From: Streptomyces liliiviolaceus
GTDB lineage: Bacteria > Actinomycetota > Actinomycetes > Streptomycetales > Streptomycetaceae
Direction: 5' to 3'
DNA: 64,000 bases
NCBI RefSeq assembly: GCF_018070025.1
Contig: NZ_JAGPYQ010000001.1
Location: forward strand, 3,224,001-3,288,000
Position 1 is the first letter of the stretch; every line of letters starts with the position of its first letter. The notes beneath the pieces were generated by a model that was not told the DNA's origin, ran no database searches, and was given only the letters and a program-made list of their open reading frames with translations. The position numbers were made by a program, and so were the translations under genes. Below, piece after piece: positions 54,304 to 63,309 of this stretch.

Positions 54304-56018
54304 GACTGCGCGCCCCCGGCCGGCCCGGACGCGCTCAGTGCCTCGCGCACCTGGGAGACCGTGAGCCACTTCTGCGGGGAGAGGACCTTGGTGACCTGCG
54401 GGGCGAACGACGGGGAGGCGACGACGACCTCCGCCGTCGGACCGTCGGCGACGGGTTCGCCGTCCGCGAGGATGACGACCCGGTGCGAGAGCTCGGCGGC
54501 CAGCTCCACGTCATGGGTGGCCAGGACGATGGCGTGCCCCTCGGCCGCGAGCGCCCGCAACAGCGTGACCAGCCGGGACTTGGCCGCGTAGTCGAGACCG
54601 CGGGTCGGCTCGTCGAGGAGGATCAGGGGCGGCCGGGCCGTCAGGACGACCGCCAGGGCCAGGGTGAGCCGCTGCCCCTCAGACAGGTCGCGCGGATGGG
54701 TGTCGTCCGCGATGCCCGGAAGCAGCTCGGACACCAGGTCCCGGCAGGCGCCCGCCCCGGCCCCCGCGTCCGAGTCCGCCGCCGCGCACTCCCCGGCCAC
54801 CGTGTCCGCGTACAGCAGATCGCGGGGCTCCTGCGGTACGAGGCCGACGTGGCGGATGAGGTCGCCGGGCGCCGTGCGGTGGGGCTGGAGCCCGCCCACG
54901 CGGACCGAACCCGCCGAGGGGGGGACGAGACCGACGAGGGCGGAGAGCAGGGTCGACTTGCCCGCGCCGTTGCGGCCCATGAGCGCGACGGTCTCGCCGG
55001 GGGCGACGGACAGGGTGACGTCGTGGAGCACCTCGGTGCGGCCACGGCGGACGGACAGGCCGGTGACCACCGCCGGGCGGCCGGTGACGGATGCCTCGGG
55101 CGGGCGCCTGCGGAAGAGCCGCGGGCGGCGGGCGGGGGCCGCAGCACCCGTCACGGAGAGGGTGGGTACGGGGCCCGGGGCGCCCGGTCCCTCGTACGGG
55201 AGTCCCCGCAGGCGGTTCCGCAGGTCTCCCGCTCTGCGGCGGGCGTCCCGGACCGTGAGGGGCAGGGGGGACCAGCCGTCGAGCCGGCCCAGGGCCACCA
55301 CCGGTGGGTACACCGGCGACACCGCCATGACCTCGGCCGGTGTGCCCAGCAGCAGAGGGGCGCCGGGGGAGGGGAGGAGGGCGACCCGGTCGGCGTACTG
55401 CACGACGCGTTCCAGGCGGTGTTCGGCCATCAGGACCGTCGTGCCGAGGTCGTGCACGAGGCGCTGGAGGACCGCGAGGACCTCTTCCGCGGCGGCCGGG
55501 TCGAGGGCCGAGGTCGGTTCGTCGAGGACCAGGACCTCGGGGTGCGGGGTGAGGACCGAGCCGATCGCGACCCGCTGCCGCTGTCCGCCGGAGAGCGTGG
55601 AGATGGGGCGGTCGCGCAGGTCGGCGAGGCCCAGCAGGTCGAGGGTCTCCTCCACGCGGCGGCGCATCACGTCCGGCGCGAGGCCCAACGACTCCATGCC
55701 GTAAGCGAGTTCGTCCTCGACCGTGTCCGTGACGAAGTGCGAGAGCGGGTCCTGGCCCACCGTGCCGACCACGTCGGCGAGTTCACGTGGCTTGTGCGTG
55801 CGCGTGTCACGGCCCGCGACCGTCACACGTCCGCGCAGGGTGCCGCCGGTGAAGTGCGGGACCAGTCCGCTCACCGCCCCGAGCAGCGTCGACTTGCCGA
55901 CGCCCGAGGGGCCGACCAGCAGCACCAACTCGCCCTCGGGAACGGTGAGTTCGATGCCCCGGACGGTGGGTTCCGGCGCTCCGTCGTACGTCACGGAGAC
56001 ATCCTCGAAGCGGATCAT
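54300..56018 (-). CDS. double ABC ATPase of the ECF transporter
   Basis: ATG 56018 (MIRFEDVSVTYDG) with AAGGAG upstream; it overlaps the EcfT gene by 4 bases (ATGA). The 572-residue protein contains two ABC ATPase modules: the first has GPSGVGKST and LSGGQRQRVAIG, the second GRNGAGKST and LSEGQRLTLALA. Both have the Walker B region (VLVLDEPTSALD; LILLDEPTRGLD). It is a fused EcfA/EcfA' pair energising the transporter. Confidence 0.9.
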   Translation of the reverse strand: MIRFEDVSVTYDGAPEPTVRGIELTVPEGELVLLVGPSGVGKSTLLGAVSGLVPHFTGGTLRGRVTVAGRDTRTHKPRELADVVGTVGQDPLSHFVTDTVEDELAYGMESLGLAPDVMRRRVEETLDLLGLADLRDRPISTLSGGQRQRVAIGSVLTPHPEVLVLDEPTSALDPAAAEEVLAVLQRLVHDLGTTVLMAEHRLERVVQYADRVALLPSPGAPLLLGTPAEVMAVSPVYPPVVALGRLDGWSPLPLTVRDARRRAGDLRNRLRGLPYEGPGAPGPVPTLSVTGAAAPARRPRLFRRRPPEASVTGRPAVVTGLSVRRGRTEVLHDVTLSVAPGETVALMGRNGAGKSTLLSALVGLVPPSAGSVRVGGLQPHRTAPGDLIRHVGLVPQEPRDLLYADTVAGECAAADSDAGAGAGACRDLVSELLPGIADDTHPRDLSEGQRLTLALAVVLTARPPLILLDEPTRGLDYAAKSRLVTLLRALAAEGHAIVLATHDVELAAELSHRVVILADGEPVADGPTAEVVVASPSFAPQVTKVLSPQKWLTVSQVREALSASGPAGGAQS

Positions 56019-57190
56019 GAGGGCTCCTTGGCGATGGTGGCGCTGTCCGAGGGGGCGGGGGCGACGAAGGCGGGGAGGAGGCCGAGGAGGATCGCCGCGG
56101 CGGGCCACAGCGGAAGCGTCGGCGCGGTCAGGGGGACGACACCGGGGTGCAGGGCCGCGTAGGCGTACGGGCCGGTCGAGGCGTACAGGACGAGGAGCGC
56201 GGCGACGGCCGCGCCGGACGCGGCGACCAGCCACGCGCGTACGCCCCAGGTGTCCGGCCGGTACCGGGTGCGCAGCGAGCGGCGTCCGCCCAGCCACAGG
56301 CCGCCGAGGGCGGCGGCGAGTCCGGCGAGCAGCACGGGCAGACCGTAGGTGCCGCCCTCCGCGGTGAGCAGACCGTACGTGCCCGCGCAGACCCCGACCA
56401 GCCCGCCGAGGGTGAGGGCGGCGGTGGTACGGCGGACACCCGGGGGCACCTCGGCGGAACGGCCGTAACCGCGCGCGTCCATCGCCGCCGCGAGGGCCAC
56501 CGAACGCTCCAACGCGCCCTCCAGGACCGGCAGTCCGACCTGGAGCAGCCCGCGCAGCCCGTGGTCGGGCCGGCCGCGCAGCCGCCGGGCCGCGCGCAGC
56601 CGCTGGACGTCCGCGATCAGGTTCGGGGCGAAGGTGAGGGCGACCACGACGGCGACTCCCGCCTCGTACAGGGCGCCCGGGAGGGACTTGAGGAGACGGG
56701 CCGGGTTCGCGAGGGCGTTCGCGGCGCCCACGCAGATGAGGAGCGTGGCGAGCTTCAGGCCGTCGTAGAGGGCGAAGACCAGGCCTTCGGCGGTGACCCG
56801 GCCTCCGACGCGGATGCCCTGCGCCCAGTCGGGGAGGGGGAGTTCGGGGAGGGTGACGAGGGTGTGCGTGCCCGGAATGGGCGAGCCGAGGAGGACGGCG
56901 AAGGCCAGCCGGATGCCGAGCACGGCGAGCGCGAGCTTCACGAACGCGCCGTAGGAACGGGCCCACGGAGCCTCCGTCCGGCGCGCCGCCACCACGTAAC
57001 CGGCGACGCCGACGAGGAGGGCGAGGAGGAGGGGGTTGGTCGTGCGGGACGCGGCGGTCCCGAGACCCAGGGCCCAGATCCACCAGGCGCCGGGGTGGAG
57101 GGCGTTGGTGCGGGTCGCGCGGGGGGCGCGGAGGCGTGACCGGGGGGTGGGGGTGGTGGTGCGGGTGCCGGTGTTTTCGCCCGTGGTCAT
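56015..57190 (-). CDS. EcfT/CbiQ-type energy-coupling transmembrane protein
   Basis: ATG 57190. 391 residues with about eight membrane segments (WWIWALGLGTAASRTTNPLL; YGAFVKLALAVLGIRLAFAVL) and the EcfT signature region with AAMDARGYGR (an Ala-Arg-Gly type coupling motif). It connects the S component to the ATPase. It overlaps the ATPase gene by 4 bases, so the operon is tightly coupled. Confidence 0.85.
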   Translation of the reverse strand: MTTGENTGTRTTTPTPRSRLRAPRATRTNALHPGAWWIWALGLGTAASRTTNPLLLALLVGVAGYVVAARRTEAPWARSYGAFVKLALAVLGIRLAFAVLLGSPIPGTHTLVTLPELPLPDWAQGIRVGGRVTAEGLVFALYDGLKLATLLICVGAANALANPARLLKSLPGALYEAGVAVVVALTFAPNLIADVQRLRAARRLRGRPDHGLRGLLQVGLPVLEGALERSVALAAAMDARGYGRSAEVPPGVRRTTAALTLGGLVGVCAGTYGLLTAEGGTYGLPVLLAGLAAALGGLWLGGRRSLRTRYRPDTWGVRAWLVAASGAAVAALLVLYASTGPYAYAALHPGVVPLTAPTLPLWPAAAILLGLLPAFVAPAPSDSATIAKEPS

Positions 57191-57214
57191 GGTCCGTGTC
57201 CCGTCCTCGGCCCG

Positions 57215-57934
57215 TCAGCCGCGGCGACGGCGGGACTGCCAAAGCGTGGCTGCGGCCAGGGCGGCCACGGCGGCGATTCCGGTCACCAGGCCCACGGAGG
57301 GGCCGCCGCCACCGTTACCTTCCCCGTTCGCGTCCCCGTCTCCGTCCCCGGGTTCGCTCGCCGCGCGAGGCGGTGGGGAGGCCTCAGGGCTGTCGCCCGA
57401 CCCGGCGTCGTCCGACACGGTCTCGCCGCAGCCCGTGCGCGGGTAACCCGCGATGGCGCACAGCAGGGCGTTCGTGTCGTAGCGCAGGGGCTTGGCGACG
57501 GCGGCGAGGGCGTCCGCGGTCGTCGCGTCCTCGTCGACGCGGGCGCAGGCCGTGCGGGGGCTCGGATCCGGGGGTGTCGAACCGGCCGGCGCGTCCCCGG
57601 CCGTACCGAAGTCGAGGACGAGCGCGACCCGCTTGGCGCCCTCCCGCGCCGGTGTCTTCGCGCAGATCGCCGCGAAACCGCTCTCGCCGCGGGGCTTCGC
57701 CGAGTGCTTCGAGTCCTCGCTCACCGAGAACCGGAAGCCCTGGACGTCGCCGTCGGACGGCCGCGCGGTCGACGGGCCCTGGGTCGCGTACACCCACGTA
57801 CCGCCCGCGGAATCGCGGTCCCAGAACGACCAGTAGCGATAGCCGACCGCCTGGGCCCGCCCCGCCGTGCCGAGTACGGCGAGCAGGAGGCCCAGAACCA
57901 GCAGGGCGCGCAGGGCCGGGCGGTCGAGGGTCAC
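57215..57934 (-). CDS. SCO2322-like membrane-anchored surface protein
   Basis: GTG 57934 overlaps the previous gene's end (GTGA). 239 residues. A signal peptide (ALLVLGLLLAVLGTAGRAQA) is followed by an extracellular domain with GYRYWSFWDRDSAGG, then WVYATQGPSTARPSDG, and Cys pairs (AICAKTP, TACARVDE, CAIAGYPRTGCGE). A C-terminal membrane helix and basic tail (TLWQSRRRRG) anchor it. This pattern fits the Streptomyces SCO2322 family. It probably works with the next surface protein in binding a ligand for the ECF transporter. Confidence 0.8.
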   Translation of the reverse strand: MTLDRPALRALLVLGLLLAVLGTAGRAQAVGYRYWSFWDRDSAGGTWVYATQGPSTARPSDGDVQGFRFSVSEDSKHSAKPRGESGFAAICAKTPAREGAKRVALVLDFGTAGDAPAGSTPPDPSPRTACARVDEDATTADALAAVAKPLRYDTNALLCAIAGYPRTGCGETVSDDAGSGDSPEASPPPRAASEPGDGDGDANGEGNGGGGPSVGLVTGIAAVAALAAATLWQSRRRRG

Positions 57935-59214
57935 GGCTGCTGCTTCTTGTTCCGGCCGCTGAGGAGGAAGCCGATGCCGATGCCGCCGACCAGGCCGACG
58001 CCGACGATCCACCAGACGCTGACCCCGCCGTCGTCCTCGCTCTCCTCGCTCTCCTTGCTCTTGTCGTCCTTGGTGTCCTGGCCGTCCTTGGCGGTGGACT
58101 CCGCCGCCGGACCGGTGGCGCCCAGCTGCTTCACCAGGTCGGCGCCCCCGAAGTCGCGCGGGTCCGTCCCCGTGGCGTGCGCCGCGAAGATCAGCTGCGC
58201 GTACGCGGCCGGGCCGCTCTCCGCCGCCCAGGAGCCGGAGTTCTTCTCCAGCCAGGCCAGCGGCTTGCCCGCGTCGGCCGGCCGGCCCGCCGCCGCGAGT
58301 GCGACGACCGTGTCGGCGGTGTTGCCGTAGTCGGGCTGGTCCTCGGCGCCCGCGAGGGCGGACTCCAGATGACCGGACTCGGCGACCGCGCCGACGAGGT
58401 ACGCGGCGCCGTTGGCCGCCGCCTGCTCCGGGGTCGGGGAGTCGCCGCCCGCGCACTCGGTGGGGGGCGTGGCGGACTGCCCGTCGTCCTCGGGGTCGGT
58501 CACCAGGCCCTCGCCGAGCGAGCCGAGGACGCCCGCGGCCGTGGCGTCGGCGTTCGCCGCGAGCTTGCCCTTCTTGTCGGGCTGGAAGGCGAAGGCGCCG
58601 CCGCTCTTCCCGCCGTCCTCGCCGCAGGGGAGGGCGAGGCCGAGCAGGGCGTCGTACGGTGTCCGGTCGTCCTTGGACCGCAGGTCCTCGGTGTCGGTGT
58701 CCGCGGCCTCCAGGGCGCCGATCACGACGGACGTCGAGTTGGTGTCGCTGGCGCCGCCGGGGAGGTAGCCCCAGCCGCCGTCCTCGTTCTGCACGGACTT
58801 CAGCCACTTCACGGCCGCGGCTGTCGCGTCCGCCGTTCTGGTGTCGTCGGTGTCGAGCGCCGTCAGGGCCTGGAGCGCGGCGCCGGTGCTGTTCGTGTCG
58901 ATCTGCGTCTTGGCGTCGCACTTCGCGGCCGGGTCCGCGCGGTAGGCGGCGAAACCGCCGTTCGCGCACTGCTGTCCGGTGAGCCAGTCGACGGCCTTCG
59001 CGGCGGGCCGTACGTCCACGATGTGCTGGGCGAGCAGCGCCAGCGACTGCCGCCAGACACCGTCGTACGTGGGGTCGGTGCTGCCGTACAGGCCGGAAGG
59101 CAGTGTCAGGGACGGGGACGGGGAGGGCGACTCGTCGGCGAGGGCGGCCGGCGCGAACGCCGTGCCGATCACGGCGGTGGCGGCCAGTACCGCGGCGCTG
59201 CGGCGGACAAACAT
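57931..59214 (-). CDS. membrane-anchored prenyltransferase/squalene-oxidase-like surface protein
   Basis: ATG 59214 follows the riboswitch. A signal peptide (VRRSAAVLAATAVIGTAFAPAA-like; cut after ALA near residue 26) is followed by repeats such as AVDWLTGQQCANGGFAAYR, AVKWLKSVQNEDGGWGYLPG and ADTVVALAAAGRPADAG. These have the QxxxGGW-type repeats of prenyltransferase/squalene-oxidase barrels, the same fold as the alpha domain of B12 carriers such as intrinsic factor. It ends in a linker, one membrane helix and KKQQP. A B12-binding surface role is inferred from fold and operon. Confidence 0.8.
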   Translation of the reverse strand: MFVRRSAAVLAATAVIGTAFAPAALADESPSPSPSLTLPSGLYGSTDPTYDGVWRQSLALLAQHIVDVRPAAKAVDWLTGQQCANGGFAAYRADPAAKCDAKTQIDTNSTGAALQALTALDTDDTRTADATAAAVKWLKSVQNEDGGWGYLPGGASDTNSTSVVIGALEAADTDTEDLRSKDDRTPYDALLGLALPCGEDGGKSGGAFAFQPDKKGKLAANADATAAGVLGSLGEGLVTDPEDDGQSATPPTECAGGDSPTPEQAAANGAAYLVGAVAESGHLESALAGAEDQPDYGNTADTVVALAAAGRPADAGKPLAWLEKNSGSWAAESGPAAYAQLIFAAHATGTDPRDFGGADLVKQLGATGPAAESTAKDGQDTKDDKSKESEESEDDGGVSVWWIVGVGLVGGIGIGFLLSGRNKKQQP

Positions 59215-59334
59215 GATCGGCGGATGCCTCTCTGTACTCAGCGGTTCGCCGACGGGGGTGCCCCTTCGGCTCTCCCGGTGCGGGAGGAGCCGGGCAGCCC
59301 GGAGCCCCGGGCGGCTCGGCTCCGTATGCCTCGA

Positions 59335-59490
59335 CGGTGCCGGTCACCGGAGGTGCCGGTGACGCGAGCCGGTCACGGTCCGCACGGGGCAATCCGGCTT
59401 GCCGCCCGGTGGGGACGGGGCGGCACACGGCTGCGGGTCAGCGCCGGATTTGCACCGGCTTCCCCCCGTACGGGTGTGATGACGACCTGC
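59335..59490 (-). promoter_or_regulatory. cobalamin (B12) riboswitch
   Basis: On the minus strand the conserved core reads GGAAGCCGGTGCAAATCCGG followed by CGCTGACCCGCAGCCGTG, the AdoCbl riboswitch signature. Downstream toward the gene is a perfect 8-bp hairpin at 59343-59363 (GTCACCGG/CCGGTGAC), which fits the expression platform. It precedes the operon that encodes the surface proteins and the ECF transporter. It should shut that operon off when cobalamin is plentiful. Confidence 0.9.
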
Positions 59491-59575
59491 TCACTGTACC
59501 GGCCCGTAGGAATGCGAGTGCCTGCCGGCGGGGGGCTCCGGGGTGGTTCGGGGGGTGGCCCGGGGTGGCTCGGCT

Positions 59576-59781
59576 GCGGGTCGGTGGGGGCCGGTCGCGC
59601 CGTTCCCCGCGCCCCTGAAAGGCGGGGCTGCGCCCCTGCCTGAGCTCCGGGTGCGGGTCGGTGGGGGCTGGTCGCGCCGTTCCTCGCGCCCCTGAGGGGC
59701 GGGGCTGCGCCCCTGCCTGAGCTTCGGGTGGGGGTTGGATCGGGGCGTAGCCCCGGTTTTTGGGGGCGCGGGGAACTGCGC
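59576..59781. repeat. direct and inverted copies of the GTTCCCCGCGCCCCT element
   Basis: A 77-bp unit is duplicated (59576-59652 and 59653-59729), each with the 20-base element; the second copy has one mismatch. An inverted partial copy lies at 59762-59781, so the region can form a large hairpin. It lies between the riboswitch and the phosphatase gene (59833). Confidence 0.85.
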
Positions 59782-59832
59782 GGTCAGCCCCCACCGGCCC
59801 GCACCCGGGACGCGCCCCCCCCTGGCCCCCCC

Positions 59833-60837
59833 CTAGCCCCCCACCTGCGCCGGCAAGGCGGACGCGTGGGTGGGTTGGCAGAGGATGAGGGCCAGGTCGT
59901 CCGTGGGGGGTTTCGTCGTGTGGGTGAGGAGGCGGGCGTACAGGGTGTTCAGGGCCTCGTCGGGGAGCGGGTCCCGTAGCGCGTGGGTCGCTTCCGTGAG
60001 GAAGGGGAAGAGCGTGCCGTCGGGGGAGCGGGCCTCCGTCAGGCCGTCGGTGTAGAGCAGGAGGCGGTCGCCCGGCTGGAGGCGTACGCGGTACTGGAGG
60101 GGTTCGGGGTGCAGCCCCAACGGGAGGGTGGTGACCGCCGGTTCGAGCAGTTCCACCCGCTGGCCCGAGCGCAGCGGCGCGGGATGGCCGCAGTTGACCA
60201 GCCGGACCTCGCCCGGTGCGAACTCCACGAGGAGCGCGGTGACGAAGTCCTCCGGGCCCAGGTCCGGCGCGAGACGTTCGTCCAGGCCGGTGGCGAGGGA
60301 CGGCAGGTCCGGGACGGTGTGGGCGAGTTCGCGGAAGGCGGCCACCGTCTCGGCGGTCAGCCGGATGGCCTCCAGGCCGTGTCCGCGCACGTCACCGACG
60401 AGGACCCGCAGGCCGAAGGGCGTCACGGCGACGTCGTACAGGTCGCCGCCGAGCGCCGACTCGCGCACGGCGCAGTGGTAGCGCGTGGAGACGTGCGTGC
60501 CGGCGAGGTTGCGGGAGAGCGGCCGCACGATGGCCTCCTGGGTGATCCGCGCGACCTCGCGCACCTCGGCGAGTTGCGCGAGGAGCCGCTCCCGCTGCCG
60601 CACGGCGTGCACGGTCAGCCCGCAGCCGAGCAGCAGCTGCGTGAGGGTGACGGCGGGCGGGACATGGTCCAGCAGGAGCGCGGGGGCGGCGATGAGCCCG
60701 CCGACCGCCGACGGCGCGAGCAGCCGCCTCTCGGAGAGCCGGCGGAGGTCGCCGTACGCGCCGCACCGGGCGGACCGGCCGGGGTCGCGCAGGCGTCGCC
60801 ATCGGCCGAGTCGGCTCTCCTTGCTGTCGCGGGTCAT
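59833..60837 (-). CDS. membrane-associated SpoIIE-type PP2C phosphatase, 334 aa
   Basis: ATG 60837. A basic N terminus and one or two membrane helices (LLAPSAVGGLIAAPALLL; TLTQLLLGCGLTVHAV) precede a PP2C-type phosphatase domain. Its motifs are ESALGGDLYDVAV, RVLVGDVRGHGLEA, VNCGHPAPL and LLLYTDGLTEAR, with the metal-binding aspartates. It would dephosphorylate a Ser/Thr-phosphorylated protein such as an anti-sigma-factor antagonist. No partner gene lies beside it. Confidence 0.85.
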   Translation of the reverse strand: MTRDSKESRLGRWRRLRDPGRSARCGAYGDLRRLSERRLLAPSAVGGLIAAPALLLDHVPPAVTLTQLLLGCGLTVHAVRQRERLLAQLAEVREVARITQEAIVRPLSRNLAGTHVSTRYHCAVRESALGGDLYDVAVTPFGLRVLVGDVRGHGLEAIRLTAETVAAFRELAHTVPDLPSLATGLDERLAPDLGPEDFVTALLVEFAPGEVRLVNCGHPAPLRSGQRVELLEPAVTTLPLGLHPEPLQYRVRLQPGDRLLLYTDGLTEARSPDGTLFPFLTEATHALRDPLPDEALNTLYARLLTHTTKPPTDDLALILCQPTHASALPAQVGG

Positions 60838-61106
60838 CCGCTCGCTCCGCCCTCTCTTCTCCGCCCCTCGCGACGGACTTCGCGCGACGGTCTCCGAATA
60901 TCCCCTTCCGCTCCCGCGCCGACAGGGTGTTGATCGGATCTCGACGCAATGTGCCCGGAAGTGACGGCGTGGGACCGAGTTCGTCCGCGGCGCGGGGGAG
61001 CGATTCGAAGTGGCCCGCCGGCCGCGTCACACTGGCCGGGTCGCACGATCCCGCGGGGGCTCGCTCGTACGCCGTGCAGGGAGCCGTGCGGGGAGGGGGT
61101 GTTGCC

Positions 61107-63242
61107 GTGCCGGAGAACACGACGGCCGAGGGGCGGGCGGGGAATCTGCCGCCGGAGACCCGGAGCTTCGTCGGCCGACGACGGGAACTGGCCCGGCTCG
61201 ACGCGCTGCTGGACCCTGCGGACGCGGGGCACGGACCACGCCTGGTGACGCTCGTCGGCACCGGCGGTGTCGGCAAGACCCGGCTGGCCCTGAACGCCGC
61301 CCGCCGCGCCGCGCACCGGTACCCGGACGGCGTCTGGTTCGTGGAGCTCTCGCCGCTGCGCGCCCAGGGCCTGGTGGGCTTCGCCGTCGTGGAGGCGCTG
61401 CGGCTCGCCGACCAGTCGACGTCCCCGGTGACCGAGGTGCTCGCCGACTGGCTGGCGGACAAGGAGGCGCTGATCGTCCTCGACTCCTGCGAACACGTGC
61501 TCCCCGACTGCGCCGACCTCGTCCGCGCCCTGCTGGCCGCCGCGCCCGGTGTGCGGTTCCTGGCCACCAGCCGGGAGCACCTCGGCCATCCGTCCGAACT
61601 CCGCGTGGAGACCGACCCGCTGCCGGTGGGCGACGCGGAGGACCCCGGTGGCCGGGGAGGGGGCCGGCCCGGTGACGCGCTCGACCTGTTCGCCCAGCGG
61701 GCCGCCGAGGCGCGTACCGGCTTCGTGCTCGACGAGGACTCGGCCGGGCCGGCCGCCGCCGTCTGCCGTCGGCTGGAAGGCATTCCGCTGGCCATCGAAC
61801 TGGCCGCCGCCCGCCTCGGCGAACTCTCCCTCGGTGAACTCGACGAACGGCTCGGCGAGCGGCTGCCGTCCCCGCTCGACCTCCTCGCGGCGGGACCCGA
61901 CGAGGGGCCGCTGCGGCACCGCACCCTGCGGACGGCCATCGGCTGGAGCCATGAACTGTGCGCGCCCGTCGAGAGGTTGCTGTGGGCGAGGCTCTCCGTG
62001 TTCACCGGCGGCTTCGACCTGGCCGCCGCCGAGGACGTCTGCTCCGGCGGCCCCCTGCCCGCCGCACGGATCGAGGCCCTGCTGGAACGGCTCGTCGAGC
62101 AGTCGATCGTGCTGCGCCACCGCACGGACGAACGGCGCTTCCAACTCCTCGACAGCGTGCGGGACTTCGGCGGTGACTGGCTGCGCGCCCTCGGTGAGGA
62201 ACGGACCCTGCGGCTGCGTCACCTCGACCACTACCGCAGCCTCGCACGCGCCGGCTGCACGGAGTGGAACACCGGCCGCCAGCTGCAGTGGTGCGAGCGC
62301 GTGATCACCGAACACGACAATCTCCGTACCGCCATGGACTGCGCGCTGTCCGAGCGCGACGGCCCCACCGCCCTGCGCACGGCGGCCGACATCGGTTTCC
62401 TGTGGCGCCACTGCGGCTATCTGCGGGACGCCCAGCACTGCCTCGACCAGGTCCTCACCGCCGATCCGGCGCCCGGCCCCGACCTCGTACGGGCCCTGTG
62501 GGCGAGGGCCGCGGTCGCCCTCCTCCAGGGCGACCTGGACAGCGCCGAACGCTGGGCGGCGGTGTGCACGGCGGCGGCCGTGGAACAGGGCGACCCGGTG
62601 GCCGTCGTCGGCGCCGCGTACGTCACCGGCGGGCAACTGCTCCTGCGCGGGCGGCTCGGCGAGGCGCTGGTCGTCCTGGCCGCGGCCGACCTGCTCCCGG
62701 TCCGCGACGACTGGCTGGGCTCCGCGCAGCTCCAGGTGCGGCTCGCGCTCTCGCTGAACCACCTGCTGCGCGGGGACCTGGCCGGCGCCAGGGCGGTCGC
62801 CGACGAGGTCCGCGCGGAGAGCACGCGGCGCGGCGAGCGCTGGGCGGGCGCCTTCGCCGACTGCTTCCTCGCCCAGGTCGAGCTGGCCGAGGGCGACCTG
62901 GCCGCGGCGGCGCGCAACGCCCGTACGGCCGTCGTGGCGCACTACCTGCTGAACAGCACGCTCGGTGTCGCCCACACCCTCGACATCCTGGCCTCTACGG
63001 TCGTGGCGACCGGGGACGGGCGGCGCGCGGCCCGGCTCCTCGCGATCGGCCAGCGCATCTGGGAACGTCTCGGCAACGCCCAGATGCAGTCACCGGACCT
63101 GATCTCCGCCCGCCGCTCCTGCGAGGACCTGGTCCACCAGAAGCTCGGCACCGAGGCCTACACACGGGCGTACGCGGAGGGGCTGGCCATGTCGTACGAG
63201 CGGGGCATCGCCTACGCGGTGGAGGACGTCCGCGACGACTGA
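61107..63242 (+). CDS. NB-ARC ATPase with TPR-like repeats, lacking a visible DNA-binding domain
   Basis: GTG 61107 with GGGAGGG upstream gives 711 residues. An NB-ARC/AAA-type ATPase (RSFVGRRRELARLDALL; Walker A LVGTGGVGKTR; Walker B ALIVLDSCEHVL) is followed by helical, TPR-like repeats to the end (LRTAADIGFLWRHCGYLRDA; LARARAA-type blocks). The build matches SARP- and LuxR-type Streptomyces regulators. However, no LuxR or winged-helix domain follows, and the protein stops at EDVRDD, inside a 30-bp tandem repeat. It may act by protein contact. Confidence 0.8.
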   Translation: MPENTTAEGRAGNLPPETRSFVGRRRELARLDALLDPADAGHGPRLVTLVGTGGVGKTRLALNAARRAAHRYPDGVWFVELSPLRAQGLVGFAVVEALRLADQSTSPVTEVLADWLADKEALIVLDSCEHVLPDCADLVRALLAAAPGVRFLATSREHLGHPSELRVETDPLPVGDAEDPGGRGGGRPGDALDLFAQRAAEARTGFVLDEDSAGPAAAVCRRLEGIPLAIELAAARLGELSLGELDERLGERLPSPLDLLAAGPDEGPLRHRTLRTAIGWSHELCAPVERLLWARLSVFTGGFDLAAAEDVCSGGPLPAARIEALLERLVEQSIVLRHRTDERRFQLLDSVRDFGGDWLRALGEERTLRLRHLDHYRSLARAGCTEWNTGRQLQWCERVITEHDNLRTAMDCALSERDGPTALRTAADIGFLWRHCGYLRDAQHCLDQVLTADPAPGPDLVRALWARAAVALLQGDLDSAERWAAVCTAAAVEQGDPVAVVGAAYVTGGQLLLRGRLGEALVVLAAADLLPVRDDWLGSAQLQVRLALSLNHLLRGDLAGARAVADEVRAESTRRGERWAGAFADCFLAQVELAEGDLAAAARNARTAVVAHYLLNSTLGVAHTLDILASTVVATGDGRRAARLLAIGQRIWERLGNAQMQSPDLISARRSCEDLVHQKLGTEAYTRAYAEGLAMSYERGIAYAVEDVRDD

Positions 63243-63302
63243 CACGCGGGGCAGGACGTCCGCGAGGGCTGATACGCGGTGCAGGACGTCCGTGACGGCT
63301 GA
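63213..63302. repeat. 30-bp tandem repeat covering the last ten codons of the NB-ARC gene
   Basis: Three units of 30 bp start at 63213, 63243 and 63273. Each contains the last codons and a TGA stop in the same frame, so the gene end has been copied twice downstream. The first unit encodes YAVEDVRDD and stop. Confidence 0.9.
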
Positions 63303-63309
63303 CGTTCCG

